Assembly (NCBI GenBank): GCA_030248135.1
Contig: JASANC010003603.1
Location: 1-64,000 of the forward strand
Reading direction: 5' to 3'
Origin: Theristus sp. LFF4_11
Lineage: Eukaryota; Nematoda; Chromadorea; Monhysterida; Xyalidae
DNA: 64,000 bases
A program made the translations under genes and the position numbers. Below, in pieces: positions 33,819 to 46,082 of the stretch (position 1 is its first letter; each line of letters opens with the position of its first letter). A model generated the notes under the pieces. The model saw only the letters and a program-made list of their open reading frames with translations, did not search any database and had not been told where the DNA came from.

Positions 33819-35574
33819 CTTGGTTGTTCAGTTCAATTGTGCAGGGAGGGCAGTTCTCTGTCGACTGTGATATCGGGCGCGGGCGACAAATCACCAAAAA
33901 AAACGTGCTTACAATGATATTCGTCTGTTGAGCTGAAACGGTGACAACAAAATGTTGCAATTATCACATGAGAAATCCTTCGGGTAAACATACAATAAGC
34001 ATAAATTACTACGCTTGAATAGTTGAACATTATTACAATTATATACATGGGGAAATATTTTGCGATTTTTATTTGCAAATTCAAAATAAGTGTAATCAAG
34101 ATGCAGATTACTGACGCCAAAGCAATTTTTTATACCAAACATAAATAACAATAGTGGTGAAATGGGGTCAACATAACAGCAATAATAAAGTCTACGTGTA
34201 TGAGAAAAAAGGATTCAAGTTTGTTCAAACCAAAAATAAAAGAACGGATGATTTTGGTCGGGTATTTATATTAAGGCGTGCCTAAATTTTTTCCATTCTG
34301 CGGTGATGATGTAACTGCGAATTTTACTGGTGCAAACTACATTTTTCCTGTTTTTCATTCAAACAATGGTGAATGCTGATGAAATGCTGATTGAATAACA
34401 CGTGAAAAGGTCACCGTAATAGTTATTGTTGTTTTCATTCAAAAAGGACAAATAAACAAAGGTTAATAAGATGATACAGGTGATCGAGAAGAAAGTTTTG
34501 GATGAAGATAACACATCGCGATGATTGAATTCAAAGAAAAGTATTTCGGACAAAAAGAAAGTTCTGGAAAAAAACACATTACACATTGGCAAAAGGATGT
34601 TTCCAAACAGACAAAGCAAAACCTGTGAATGAAATATCGCCGCGTGATTTTCAATTTATAGTCCAGCTGAGTTGTGCAAACTCGTTGACATGTTTGACCT
34701 TTCACTCTTGAACATTCAGATTATTTACAAGTTACGCCAGTGCACACTGCGTTCGGTAAACAGTTTTGTGGTTTTAGAACAATTGAACAAATGTTTGCAC
34801 TGAGAGAAACGCTACCAACAATGGGTTATATAAAGTACCAAATACCAGCAAAGTAATCGAGCCAGAAAGTGCCACCTTCTTTGAATACCTGAAATTCTTT
34901 TCATTTCAGAAATTTCAGCTATGTACAGCATCTAAAACTATTTGAAATATTTGGTTCAACAATAAAAAATGCAACAAAATTCGCCGGAATTTCGCGAGTT
35001 ATGCGAGCACGGTATTCCTCGAGCTTCTGGAATGCAAGCACAGCTAAACAGCATTAATCAGCTATTCCTATTTATCTAGATAACAGCAGTAAATAAAGAC
35101 AACCTTGTTGTGTCCTGAACATAACAATGAAATGGTCCAAATGATATAATAGTGCGGTTACAATTTTTGACTCACTGCAGTGTGTGAAGCTGTTTTCTGG
35201 TCAAAAATATTGCTAAAACCGGAAACTGAAAAGACATGAAATGTCTATTTGACAGCTATTTATTGGTTTTTACGAAGATTAGAAAAAATAACACTAGAAA
35301 ATTTTGTGCAGGACTTGTTTTGGTCCATTTAATGAGCATAGTTCAATAATATCATTTTCATCTTGCACAACTTCAGCATATCAGAGCGTTGGTGAGTATA
35401 TGTTTTCGCCGATGTGTACCTGTATTTATAGGAACATTTTGCAAGTTAAAAGGAAACTTATCATTGATATTGTGGGTCACATGCGCACATTAAAAATTGC
35501 TACAGTGAATCTGACGTATAGAGGTGCGAAATACAGACGAAATAATACGGTTTTTATATTTAGGATAGATCAGT

Positions 35575-35820
35575 TCGCATGTCATAGTTAGTCGCTGTCC
35601 AGTAGACATATTTGCCACTGATTTTCTGGTGTAATCTTAATCTGGTAAATTGAACCAAGGTTAGATTTCCACTGGCCACACAGTCGCAGTAGCACTGTTC
35701 GTTTCTATTAACGCTGCGTGCAGATAGAATTTTTATCACGACGTTGCAGTCTGGTTGGTAATTGGTATCAGCCAAGCACATACTGCTGCTGATACTACGC
35801 TTTGAACAGATCCCGGAATT
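35575..35820 (-). CDS. Possible terminal exon of an unknown cysteine-containing protein
   Basis: On the minus strand, an acceptor-like TTCAAAG is followed by an open frame of about 80 codons ending in TAA. It contains SSMCLADTNYQPDCNVVIKI, EQCYCDCVASGNLTL and KISGKYVYW. Base composition is more balanced than the surroundings and the cysteine clustering looks secretory. No upstream exon could be assigned with confidence and no family is recognised. Confidence 0.3.
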
Positions 35821-36347
35821 TAGTGACAATAATAATGTTGGCAAGCAAAAATGGTGAATTTAAAAGTAAAACAGTTATAAAATTGTAGTAGAATGCAGGA
35901 GGCAGAACAGGTGGAAAAAGTTTTGGGTTGAAATGATGATGGGTCTGATTGAAAGACGACCGACTTTTCATGTAAAATGTAACGACGTTTAACGGAAAAC
36001 TGACGAGCTTGGGAGACTCTACAAACGCACAATTTACAGCTGCCCACAAAAATTTTCAGAGCGGGCATTGTTTTCTAGTTTTAAAACCGAAATCCAATCA
36101 AACGGTAAAAAAAGAACCTTTTATACAGCTGTACACTGTTCATTTTCAGCCAAAAAATAAACAATTGTTTTTGGCAACTGGTAAAAAATAAAAAAGTAAT
36201 CTCTTCTGTATGCTCTAATATCTGATGGTTGCACCAACAAGCTTAAAGTAGCACAATACCTCATAATCACGTCTTCTGATAATTAGTGAAAACGCTTTTC
36301 AAACGCGCAATTCAACATACAATGTGCAAACGTTTTCCATCACAAAT

Positions 36348-36610
36348 AGGGATGTTGCGGGTCCGATCCAGACTGTTGCTTGCAGGGCCCAGGGGCTTTT
36401 GGTGGGAATGCTGGCAGGGTATAGAGGGAGGGGGTGGTCAGGCCAGGTTCTAAAAGTTGTTGCAGATCAGGGTCAAGCTTGACTTACTTTTTGCGGCTCG
36501 CGCCTGTGTGCACGCCAGGCAAAAATTCTTACGGGTCTAGTGACATCCCGCAAACCCGAACCGCACGTTGCGCCGGACGTGTTTTGTTCCCTTAGGGTTG
36601 CAACATCCCT
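36348..36610. mobile_element. Small TIR repeat (AGGGATGTTGC)
   Basis: AGGGATGTTGC on the left and GCAACATCCCT on the right are perfect 11-bp inverses enclosing about 240 bases of GC-richer sequence. No clear target duplication. Confidence 0.5.
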
Positions 36611-36728
36611 GAACAGGTACCGAAGATAACGAGGGTGTCAGCTTTGGTACTGCTGGACATGAATCAAATAAATGTCAATATTGTGCAAAAATAGAAGTCC
36701 AACTTTTGTTCGCTGATTTGGGGCAGTG

Positions 36729-39700
36729 TTATTTCTTTGACTTGTCCGTCTTTTCTGTTTGTTGTTGTTGGCTTTCTTCAGGGTTGCTTGATTGTCGATG
36801 AGGCTCACTGAGCACTTTCCAGTGACTTGATGAAGACACCTGAAAAGAAGAACAGAGACTGTTGCTGGTTTCAAATTGTTGATAAACCAGGACACATTTG
36901 GGATTCGATGAGCAATCTGACGACGGAAAACAGCATAGCAGTATTATCCTAGCATAGCAGTGCAAAGGAGGCGGAGCAATGCTGAAGGGATCTGTGGAAA
37001 AGCCGCACGCTGTTTCGCGCTCAACCGTAGCCCGATATGAATTAAAATAATTTTATTGCGTGACAAAGATTTTGATTAGTTTAGTTTTTCTCGTTTTCTT
37101 GCACAAAACTGCCGTCAGATTACGTTCAGTTTCGCTGAGTTCAAATTGCCGCGAACTCGCGAAACATTGTCCCTATCATTGCGTGCAAATGCATATTACG
37201 TCAGGTTCAAAAAGACAGATAATAATTAAATATCTAAAAATGCGGGAGACGCATATAAAAGGAGGAATATGGCCTTGTGTAAGCAGTGAAAGACTTGGCT
37301 CGACAACGCTTTTCAAGTCTCTGATGTGGTACACACGGATACAAGTACATAAGAGCCATATTTTTGCGCCGTTTATTTATGATTTCGGTTGCACATGGCA
37401 ACCCTCGTACTTTGTATTGTAGACAAATGAAACCTTCACATTTGCGGATTTCGGGCATTTAGCGACCACTAAAACTACTAAAATAACAATCAGACTTTAG
37501 CTCGCTGACACTGGTTTGTCCAGGACAAATTGTATCGCAGAAGCATTGCGGAACGCAAGGTCTCCTGTGGCAAAGGCAATGACTCACGGGACAGACGGTT
37601 TATCCTGCCACACTAGTAACAAGTTTGAAGTTGACAGCGGTAAAAAAGGTGAAAATCAGCGGAAGACAACTCCTTTTTGTCACTGGTGCTGGTGTGTACA
37701 CAGCGGTGCGTACGTTAACAACAACGAAAAAGCTACATGCAACAATGTTTTGCAATCTCTGATTTTTCTGTTTTTGCACAGAATTTACAGAATTTCGCAC
37801 ATGGCGTGATTTTAGATTAAATCGAAGAGGACAATTAAAAAATAACTTCAAAATTTTACGCTTTTCAGCAAAACGAAAACGAAAACGAAAGTTTCGGATT
37901 CGCTGCCCTCCGGAGATATAGCGACCGCAGGCCACCGAAACCGAAATCGGGCTAAGATCACTGGTGCCCCCAGGACAGAGCGGGGCTTAGAGGCTGTCCC
38001 CCTCACGTGGCGAGTGTATTGGTTTCACGGGATGGTGAGCCGTCCATTTCCCAATCCCACCGGAGTTTGGTACCTTCGGGTTTCCGGAATCGGTGGGGGG
38101 CGTGCTTCAAAAAAACAAACAAACAAACGCGGCGCAAAAATATGACTCTTATGTACTTGTATCCGTGTGTACCACATCAGAGACTTGAAAAGCGTTGTCG
38201 AGCCAAGTCTTTCACTGCTTACACAAGGCCATATTCCTCCTTTTATATGCGTCTCCCGCATTTTTAGATAATATTCTGACTTTTACATAAGCCCTGAAGG
38301 TCGGACCAAAATCACAATTCGACTCAGGTTTTTCATTTTTCGTTTTTTAGGCCGATTTCGCCTATGCTATTTCTATGGCCGATTCGCCCAAAATCGTCAC
38401 GATTCAGTACCTAGAATTGCTTACACAAGAAAACTGAGCCAAAAGCCGTGATTGGCGCAATGAATTACCATGGAAAACACCGTTTTCTTGTTTTTCATTT
38501 CTGGACCGGTTTCGCTAAATTCCACGGCCGATTCGCCCGAAATCGTCACGATTCAGTATCTAGAGATGCTCACACAAGAAAACTAACCCAAAATCCGTGA
38601 TCAGCGCATTGAATTACCCTGGAAAAACCGTTTCCTCGTTTTTCATTTCTGGAGTGATTTCGCCAATTTCCACGGCCGATTCGCCAGAAATCGTCACGAT
38701 TCAGTATCTAGAGTTGCTCACATAAAAAACTAACCCAGAATCCGTGATCGGCGCAATGACTTATCATGGAAAACACCGTTTTCTTGTTTTCATTTCTGGA
38801 CCGATTTCGCTAAATTCCACGGCCGATTCGCTCGAAATCGTCACGATTCGGTATCTAGAATTGTTCATATAAGAAAACTAACCCAAAATCCGTGATCAGC
38901 GCATTGAATTACCCTGGAAAACACCATTATCTTGTTTTTTTTCGTTTCTGGACCGATTTCGCCAATTTCCACGGCCGATTCGCCCGAAATCGTCACGATT
39001 CAGTATCTACAGTTGCTTACATAAAAAAACTAACCAAAATTCGTAATCAGCGCATTGAATTACCCTGGAAAACACCCTTATCTTGTTTTTCGTTTCTTGA
39101 CCAATTTCGGCAATTTCCACGGCCGATTCGCCCGAAATCGTCACGATTCAGTATCTACAGTTGCTTACATAAGAAAACTAACCCAAAATTCGTGATCAGC
39201 GCATTGAATTACCTTGGAAAACACTGTTTTCTTGTTTTTCGTTTCTTGACCGATTTCGCCAATTTCCACGGCCGATTCGCCCGAAATCGTCACGATTCGG
39301 CATCTAGAGTTGCTCATGTAAGAAAACTAACCCCAAATTCGTGATCAGCGCATTGAATTACCCTGGAAAACACTCTTTTCTTTTTTTTCGTTTTTGGACC
39401 GATTTCGCCAATTTCGACGGCCGATTCACCCGAAATCGTCACGATTATAGTCATTTAGCTGTTATTCCTGTATTTTTTTCAAAAAATAAAGGTCAAATTC
39501 AAACTCTCCACTGTTGGTTACCCCGGAAACTTTTTTATTTGTCAAATAACGGTTTGTTTCATGCGCAGAAATCGCAAATACCGTATTACCTCGGGAATAT
39601 CGTATTATATTATATATATAATAAATATATATTTATTATATATATAATAAATATCGTATTACGATTTTAAGCCTTGGGAAGCGTCGGATCAAAAAATAAA

Positions 39701-42486
39701 TGCGAAATTTGAAAATTCCAAAGATTTTTACCCTAGAAAATGTTTTTATCAAAACAGTCAGAATTTTCTTTATATCACTGAAACTGCGCACACATTTTAT
39801 GACATAGTCGAAAAAAGGGGGTTAGAAGAATAATTAACAGCCTATTCAGAATCCATGTTTTGCGCACACAGCGTGTGTAGAAGATCACCAGGAAAAAATT
39901 TCTGGTGCACACAGCGTACCTATGGATTATCTACCTGTGTGCAGGAGAAAAATTTCTCAGCTCCTTTTATGTTCACAATTCGAGGCACAGTAAGTTTCGA
40001 ATTTTAGCGCGAACGATGCACGGGCCATATTATGCCTGCATCCGCTGTCCGCTCCGCTCCGCTTCGCTCGCGAATGGGCATGATTTGATCAATCCATAGG
40101 TGTTCTAGGGGGGGGGCTGGGGGGCCGGCCTCCCCCCCCCAAAATTTTCGAGTCTATCTCTATCAGACAGGTTTTTTCGGCTCACCTATTATCGATCAAA
40201 AAAAATTTCTCAGCCAGCTATCTAGCTAAAAATTTTTGTCTTCGAAGACATAAAATGAGTCAATTTTTGACCAAAATTGACCATTTTTGCTCGTAATTCT
40301 TGAAAATTTTGGTATTTTAGGTAAAATACGCGTTTATACTTGATTTTCAGTGTATTTTTAGCATTATTTTGCTGTTTTTATAGCTTTTAACGTTTTAGCT
40401 ATCTATCTATCAAATTTCAAAATTTTGACCGGCCCCCCCAAAGTCACATGCCCCCCCGCGGCCCCCCCAAAATTTTCCAGCTATCTATCTATCTGGAAAA
40501 TTTGCTCCAGCTATCTATATCGGCCCCCCCCCCAACCCCTCGGCTCTGGAACAACTGTGGATCAATCCCCCTGCCGCCAGCCCCAAAAAGTGAACGACTG
40601 TTGTGCTTGTTGCCTCATTTCGTGTGTTAAACCTACAGTCAAGAAAACAAATGAGAATAACGGTTAAAAATAAAATTCACCTCACCTGCATTCCGTGCAC
40701 ACGCTCTTGATGATCTTTGCAGTGCTCGACAAACATGAATCCTTTGTGGCAGATGCCGCATTTGTACGCCCATTCGCCTGTAACAAAACAAAGAAAGATA
40801 AAACGGAAATTTTTAAATTTAATTTAAAAAAGTCCAACTGGCTGAAAACTTTCTGTCAGATGAGATTCAATTCAAATTATAAAGACTGAATAGTTTTCAA
40901 AAAGAAAGGAAAACAGGGATTCGGATTGGATCGAACTCTGTGAAAGACATTTCCCCACACTTTAATTTTGAAATTATTTGTGAGCAAATTCAAAACATGA
41001 GAGAGCAATCAATTGCACAACATGAACTTCGGTTATCAAGTTCTATCAAAATCTTGCTTCAACTGCAAGTACCTAATTCAAGTTCTAAATTGCGCGAGAT
41101 TATATTATTGGGCATTTATCGTTCGATTTGTGCAATGTCCGGTACCACTGAAATACCGACGTGAAACATTTTCTTCGAGAACAATAACAGGAACTCAGAG
41201 CGGTTGGGTTCGAGCGAATGACTTCAATGGGCAGCAGGAAACAAAACAAATAGAAACAAAATACGAGTTGTACTGTGTTTGTTTCGGAAAACGAATGCAA
41301 CCGACCGTCCGTGTGCACCATTTGGCAGTGTCGATGGCGCGTCTCAGCGTCCACGAACATTTGACCGCAGATCACGCACTCGCAGCCGCGAATTTGCGTC
41401 TCCGCAAGTCGATCCTTGAAATTGCACAATGTATTTCTGTCCTTTTTCCGAAAAACAAACGTCACTGAAGCACGAAACTCGGCCAATGGGTGGGTACTGG
41501 GTTCTTGAGCAACCTACTCCTAGTCTGCGACTGATCTCGCCTTGGTGGAGAATATGCATGGTAGAGTGGCTGATTTATTCGGCCGTACTGCACACCAGCA
41601 ACACACCTGAATTCTGTTGGCGACCGCAGCACGCCGCTGTCGCAAGCCGATCGAGTCGTTCCATTTCTTGCGCGGCATCCTCCTGCGGTCGCGTTCTCTG
41701 ATTCGCCTCTGCAACAGTTGAAGCATGCAAATGCTTGCACTCTGTCACTATTTCTCTGGTTCTCTGTCGTTTATTGTCTGAAAAAAACGGTGAAACAGTG
41801 CCAACGCGGCAACCGAACTACACCAACAACTACACAAGAAAACTTTCGACAGTTTCATTATTTTTTTTTGGAAAACTCGAGCAGAAATCTTCAGGAAAGG
41901 ATAAATCAACTTTTGCGGGGCAAAGTCAGCGGAGGGAAATCTTCGCTGCGTGGTAAAGCGGTCTGTGTTTGCGTTGCATATATAGTGCCATTTTTTCAGT
42001 TTCAAAGCACACATTTCCAACTCGTTGCTCAGTTTAGTGGTGCACAAAGTGTAACACTTTACTCAATGCCTACTCACAAACATGAGATTTATGCTTCAAG
42101 TGCACCATAGTTTTTCATTTTGGTGACCTTAGTGGTGGCCATTTCGTTGACCATCAAAAAAAATCAAAAATCACTTCTGTAGTTTACCGCAGTTAGTTTT
42201 CTGTAGTTATCACTTCTTGAAGAAATGAAGCCATTTTTTTCATTTTGGTCACCAAAATGGCCACGAAGATAGTCACCAATATGGTTACCAAAAAGGTATA
42301 GTCACGAAAAGGGTCACCACTAGAATACCAAAATGGAAGCTTTTTTGCGTGAATCAAAAAATTCTGTTCAAAGCCCCTCACTTTCCAACTTACAAATCTT
42401 CCGACTTGTCTCGGCTGATGCAGTAAAATTCTGTTTGCCACATTTGCGGCACGCAGTTGCTTGCACCTTCTCTGAGCATCGGGTTG
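36729..42486 (-). CDS. C2H2 zinc-finger protein (5' incomplete, last exon tentative)
   Basis: Minus-strand exons with matching phases: 42486-42394, 41708-41607, 41414-41306, 40777-40686, and tentatively 36839-36729. The first two encode basic sequence (RERDRRRMPRKKWNDS, LRQRRAAVANRIQ). Exon 3 has the finger CVICGQMFVDAETRHRHCQMVH. The 41306/40777 junction restores a TDGEWAYKC linker like the classical TGEKPY linker, and exon 4 has CGICHKGFMFVEHCKDHQERVH. The last piece is Ser/Gln-rich, ending KTDKSKK, and is separated by a 3.8-kb intron full of repeats. A possible upstream exon ends near 42838 (PQYLPPMFPTPFS). It probably binds nucleic acid in the nucleus. The start codon was not found. Confidence 0.6.
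37231..38270. mobile_element. TIR element ATGCGGGAGACGC, full copy
   Basis: TATCTAAAAATGCGGGAGAC on the left is mirrored by CTCCCGCATTTTTAGATA on the right. The inverted arms extend about 150 bases, including GACTTGGCTCGACAACGC. The terminal TA may be the target duplication. No transposase was found. A truncated copy is at 19770-20753. Confidence 0.8.
38340..39450 (+). repeat. About 150-bp satellite array
   Basis: Roughly 7.5 units with the landmarks GGCCGATTCGCCCGAAATCG, CAGTATCTAGAGTTGCTCAC and GATCAGCGCATTGAATTACC. The landmark spacing is 148-151 bases. Long open frames (38892-39344 and others) are by-products of the periodicity. It directly follows the element ending at 38270, as at the other locus. 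Confidence 0.9.
39600..39662. repeat. (TATA)n palindromic AT tract
   Basis: ATCGTATTATATTATATATA and its inverse around 39650 form an AT hairpin next to a partial TACCGTATTACCTC end resembling the G-run MITE terminus. Confidence 0.6.
40100..40560. repeat. C-run and CTAT low-complexity region
   Basis: Runs of 6-9 C or G alternate with CTATCTATCTATC tracts and AAAATTTT. It lies in the last intron of the zinc-finger gene. Bases 40006-40090 just before it resemble the window start (1-125). Confidence 0.7.
41507..41588. mobile_element. Fragment of GGCCGAATAAA-family MITE in a zinc-finger intron
   Basis: CTCCTAGTCTGCGACTGATC and TTTATTCGGCCGTACTG match one end of the full copies. The other half is missing. 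Confidence 0.6.
42110..42340. repeat. Irregular GGTCACCAAAATGG repeats
   Basis: TTTTGGTCACC / ACCAAAATGG / AGTCACCAATATGG variants recur on both strands. Related sequence lies at 53680-53725. Upstream of zinc-finger exon 42394-42486 in plus-strand order. Confidence 0.5.
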
Positions 42487-43494
42487 CTGAAAAAAAAACG
42501 CTCTACAACTTTTGACTAACACCATATTTTGAACACACGACGACGTTTGCGTCTGAGGCGTCTGGTGTTTTTCAGAAACTGCTTCCAAAACAAAATTCAG
42601 ACCAGAGATGTAATAATTGATGACGGTGTCTTGTCCTCTGTGCTGGTACCACAGAGCACCAGGAAGGAACCCTCCGGTTGACTGGCATGGTGCAACATTT
42701 AGGTTGCCATAAAACTTTATTCTCTGGTATTCGTGTTTTTGTTATAGCCGCAGATTTGGAATAAAACAGCTCAAATTACTTTTGGTGGGTGTTCAGCCGT
42801 TGATCGAACTATAAACGTTGAACATACTCACTGAAAATGGCGTTGGGAACATAGGCGGTAGATATTGGGGAATGTAAGGTGAGCTTCGAACAAAGCGGGT
42901 TCTCAGTGCAGAGCGTTGATTGGCTCTTTTTACGGGTCCGCAGAAATGTGCCTCAGCCCTCAGTATGCATTATTTTGCCGCGTCTGTTTTGTCACAGAAT
43001 GCATGCAGAAAAAAAGAAAACGATGCTTTATTGCTGTGACTGGCAAGCTTCAAACTGATAAATGGATTGACAAATATACATCGGGATCGTTGATTGGTCA
43101 CAAAAGAGACCAGGCACAGATAAACATGGAAAATCGGCCTTCTTCGGCAGAACCACAATCAGACATAAACTCAACTGAAACACGTAGAAGCTCAAATGAA
43201 TGATGAGTTGTAAGGTCAAGGACTGTATGAAGTTCAGAACGCACATGAAGTCAAGCTCGCACAACGCTTTTGTGATCTCAAAATATACAATGAACATCAC
43301 TGATTAGATGTTCAATATTACACTCTTTAAACGCAAGCATCTCTGCTCACACTGAAAAAAATAGACAAAAATACAGCCACGCAAAATAATCACACAAGTT
43401 GCTTCAACTTTTCCACCGGAAGCTTAACAACTTATTGACCACACTGTTGTTGCACACTGTTTTTCTCAGTGAGTCCACAAAGAGTTCAATATGT
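42487..43494. other. Gap between zinc-finger and F-box genes
   Basis: It may contain 5' exons of the zinc-finger gene, with one candidate around 42838-42890 on the minus strand before a GTGAGTATG donor. Otherwise there is no supported gene. Confidence 0.4.
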
Positions 43495-46082
43495 TCACTT
43501 GCTGCTGTCCACCAATATCACGTGCACGTCGCACAGCCCGGCGGTTCTGATGATTCGTGCCCTGTACAACGTCTTTCTTCTGCCGCTGTTTCGCTGTTTG
43601 CCGAGTGTTTCGACAGCGACCATCAGACCGCACGGACGAAGCAGCTCCTGAAACGAAAGTCCGCAGAAAACGCTTAGTCGGAAACTGCTACAGTTTTCCA
43701 AAACCTGAGCCAATCAATGACCACTAACAACCGACTGAAAAAGTTCAGTCTCTTCGAAGAACTTTTCCCACGCTAAAAAATGCCAAAATACATATGTATA
43801 TTCCAAAATTTTTACAACTTGCAGAAAACGCCAAACAGAGCACCGGAGCAGTCTGGCTAGAATGCTTGTATTTTTTAAATTTATAGTTTAAAAATTTACA
43901 AGTTCATAGGCTTTGCTTTAAAAATCATATTTCAGTCACCTCCAAAAACCGTTCATTTTCCACCTCAGCCGACCCATCCCTACTGACGCAGAACGTTCCG
44001 AGCTTCAACAGCGAATTCTCGTCGTTCAGATGCGTCACCCAGGCATTCACCACTTCAAACAGCTGCTCCGACGGAAGCGGCTCGTTCAACTGCGGCCCGA
44101 TCGTGAAGCAGAATGCGCGCGGTGCTTGTACGGCGGCCAGTTGTAGCCAATCAGCGTGATGCCTTGAATGTCTGCTGGCGTTGGGGTGCACAGTTTCGGG
44201 TGACGCACCGTCAGAATTGTTGTTGACGACGTCAGTGTTGTTGTGGTTCGAATTTTCGTTCAAAATCACCGGACTGAAATCGACTTCGAATATTGACAGC
44301 CGACTGAATGCTTTGGCGGAGACGAGCGGCCAGAATGCGCCAAAGTCGAAACAGGTCACTTCATCCACGGTGTTTATTGACAGATCCTATAAAAGACACA
44401 AGCCGTTTTTACGTTTGAAAAAAAAATAGTATCGGATAGCTTGCTTGCTGACCAACAACAACAAATGCTTTAGTTTTTGTGGTTGGCTTCTGTGTCTGGC
44501 ACTCTGGCTGGCGTGTATTTTCCGCCAGAAATGACCATGACACAAAGAACTTTTCATTAATGACATCCACCACCGCGTAAACAGAACACCTGCACCTCCA
44601 AGGAGTCCTCCTTGATTGCATTCACCAGTTCGGCCAGCTGCACAGCAGTCGGCACATCCAGCAATTCCAACTTCAACGACTTCAGCGGTTCTCCTTTGAG
44701 CAACTCGACCAGCACCATTATAGGGACGTCTTCGGCCAGAAACGTGTTGTTCAGTGTGAATGACGTCAGACTACTCGTTGATTGGCTGAGATTCGCGCGC
44801 ACTGATTGGACGGCTTTCGACCAGTTGCCCGCCGGAAGCATATCGATCGTCAACGTGTCCATTGTGGATTGTTGACTATCCGGCATTGAATCGTCGGAGC
44901 CGTTGTTTCGAATTGCCTCGACCGCTTCAGTGGACGTCGCTGATTGGCTGACGTTCGTCGTGTGCACCGCTGATTGGTTGCTTGACATCGAGATGGCGCT
45001 GTCCGTGCTGCTGTCGACGGTTTGACAGACGTGCGCTGCCTGCCTGGTTGGTGAATCGGCAGAGTGAGCGATCGGAATCTGGAAAGATTTGTTTTCGATG
45101 GAGATTCTGCATGTTTTTGCTTGCAGCAAAGAGGTTTTCGAAAAGAGAGTAAAAATCGGTTTGGTGGACCGTCGCGCAGACTGAAAGGCATGTGCACATC
45201 CGCGCTGCATACCGCACAAACTACATGAAACAATGAGCTTCATAAGTAAAGCTCCTCTCGGCTTTCTGTTATGGCCTATTTTTTTAAACGTGTCCCACTG
45301 AAATGACGTCATGTGCCACAAAACATGCGCTTGTCGTTCACAGCAAACCAGACTATCCGTTTAGCCGATTTCTTCCCGTAAACAAATGGTGAATGTCGAA
45401 ATTTTAGTGCCTGTACTTTGACAAACGGGCGTTTTTAAATAAAATGACGTCACGTTAGTCCGGACACGTTTGAATAAATCCACAATACTCGACTCTTCAT
45501 CACTCTCCAAAGCAGACCACCAAAAAACGCAACCCGTCAATAAACAGGAATACAAACCAAGGACAATTTCAGCCGGACACCCATCAACTTAGTCAGTATC
45601 GGATTCAAGTACTGCTGCAGGTCGGCCATGTCAACGAACAGTTCCAGTTCGACGTCGCGCAATTCCACGAACGCCTCCGGTTGCGAGTGTCTGGCGAGCG
45701 CCAGCCACACGGCGCACAGATAATCGCTCGCGTTGGCTGACGTCAGATTCAACTGCAGCCGACGTAAGCGGCGGCATTTCGCCAGCACGAACGCCACAAA
45801 AACCTCGGCCGACTGACTGCGGTACACGTCCTCGTCGGCGTCGTCGTCGACGAACGTCAGCTCGTCGTCGGAGACGCTGATCGCACGGACACCGTCCCAG
45901 ACGCGTTCGCAGCGCATCACCGTTTGCCGCCAGCGACGACAGGCGGCGCTCGCGCGCAGTTTCCCACGCACCGTGCGAACGTGGCGCAGGATGAGCGTGA
46001 GAGTCTTGTCGTCGAGTCTGTCGATTGGGCTGCTGCTGTTGCTCGCCTCCGAGCAGGCCGACTCGCGACTGTTGGTTGACAT
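43495..46082 (-). CDS. F-box protein
   Basis: Four minus-strand exons, all phase 0: 46082-45558, 45078-44590, 44386-43940, 43647-43495 (537 aa). An N-terminal F-box spans about residues 18-60 (PIDRLDDKTLTLILRHVR ... ACRRWRQTVMRCERVW), the motif that docks substrate receptors to Skp1 in SCF ubiquitin ligases. The rest has leucine-rich stretches (LRRLQLNLTSA, LKSLKLELLDVPT, FSRLSIFEVDF) consistent with degenerate LRR-like substrate-binding repeats, plus a Ser/Thr/Gln-rich insert in exon 2. The substrate cannot be inferred. An upstream in-frame Met lies at 46133, but 46082 is the better start. Intron 1 contains a MITE. Confidence 0.8.
45282..45475. mobile_element. MITE, CAAACGTGTCC family, copy 2
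   Basis: AAACGTGTCCCACTGAAATG at the left and GTCCGGACACGTTTGAATAA at the right. It is inverted relative to the 30505-30720 copy and slightly shorter, and lies in F-box intron 1. Confidence 0.75.

Larger units (their letters stand above)
33819..36728. other. Mostly empty AT-rich stretch
   Basis: Apart from the possible exon at 35575-35820 and a small TIR repeat at 36348-36610, I see no feature in this 2.9 kb. Confidence 0.4.

Noticed and set aside
38892..39344. 150-codon frame with three similar segments
   Set aside because: It follows the 150-bp satellite period, a multiple of three, with no start context or domain.
44612..44875. Plus-strand frames antisense to the F-box gene (44181-44429, 44612-44875)
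   Set aside because: They are shadows of the minus-strand exons, which have phase-consistent splice sites and an F-box.
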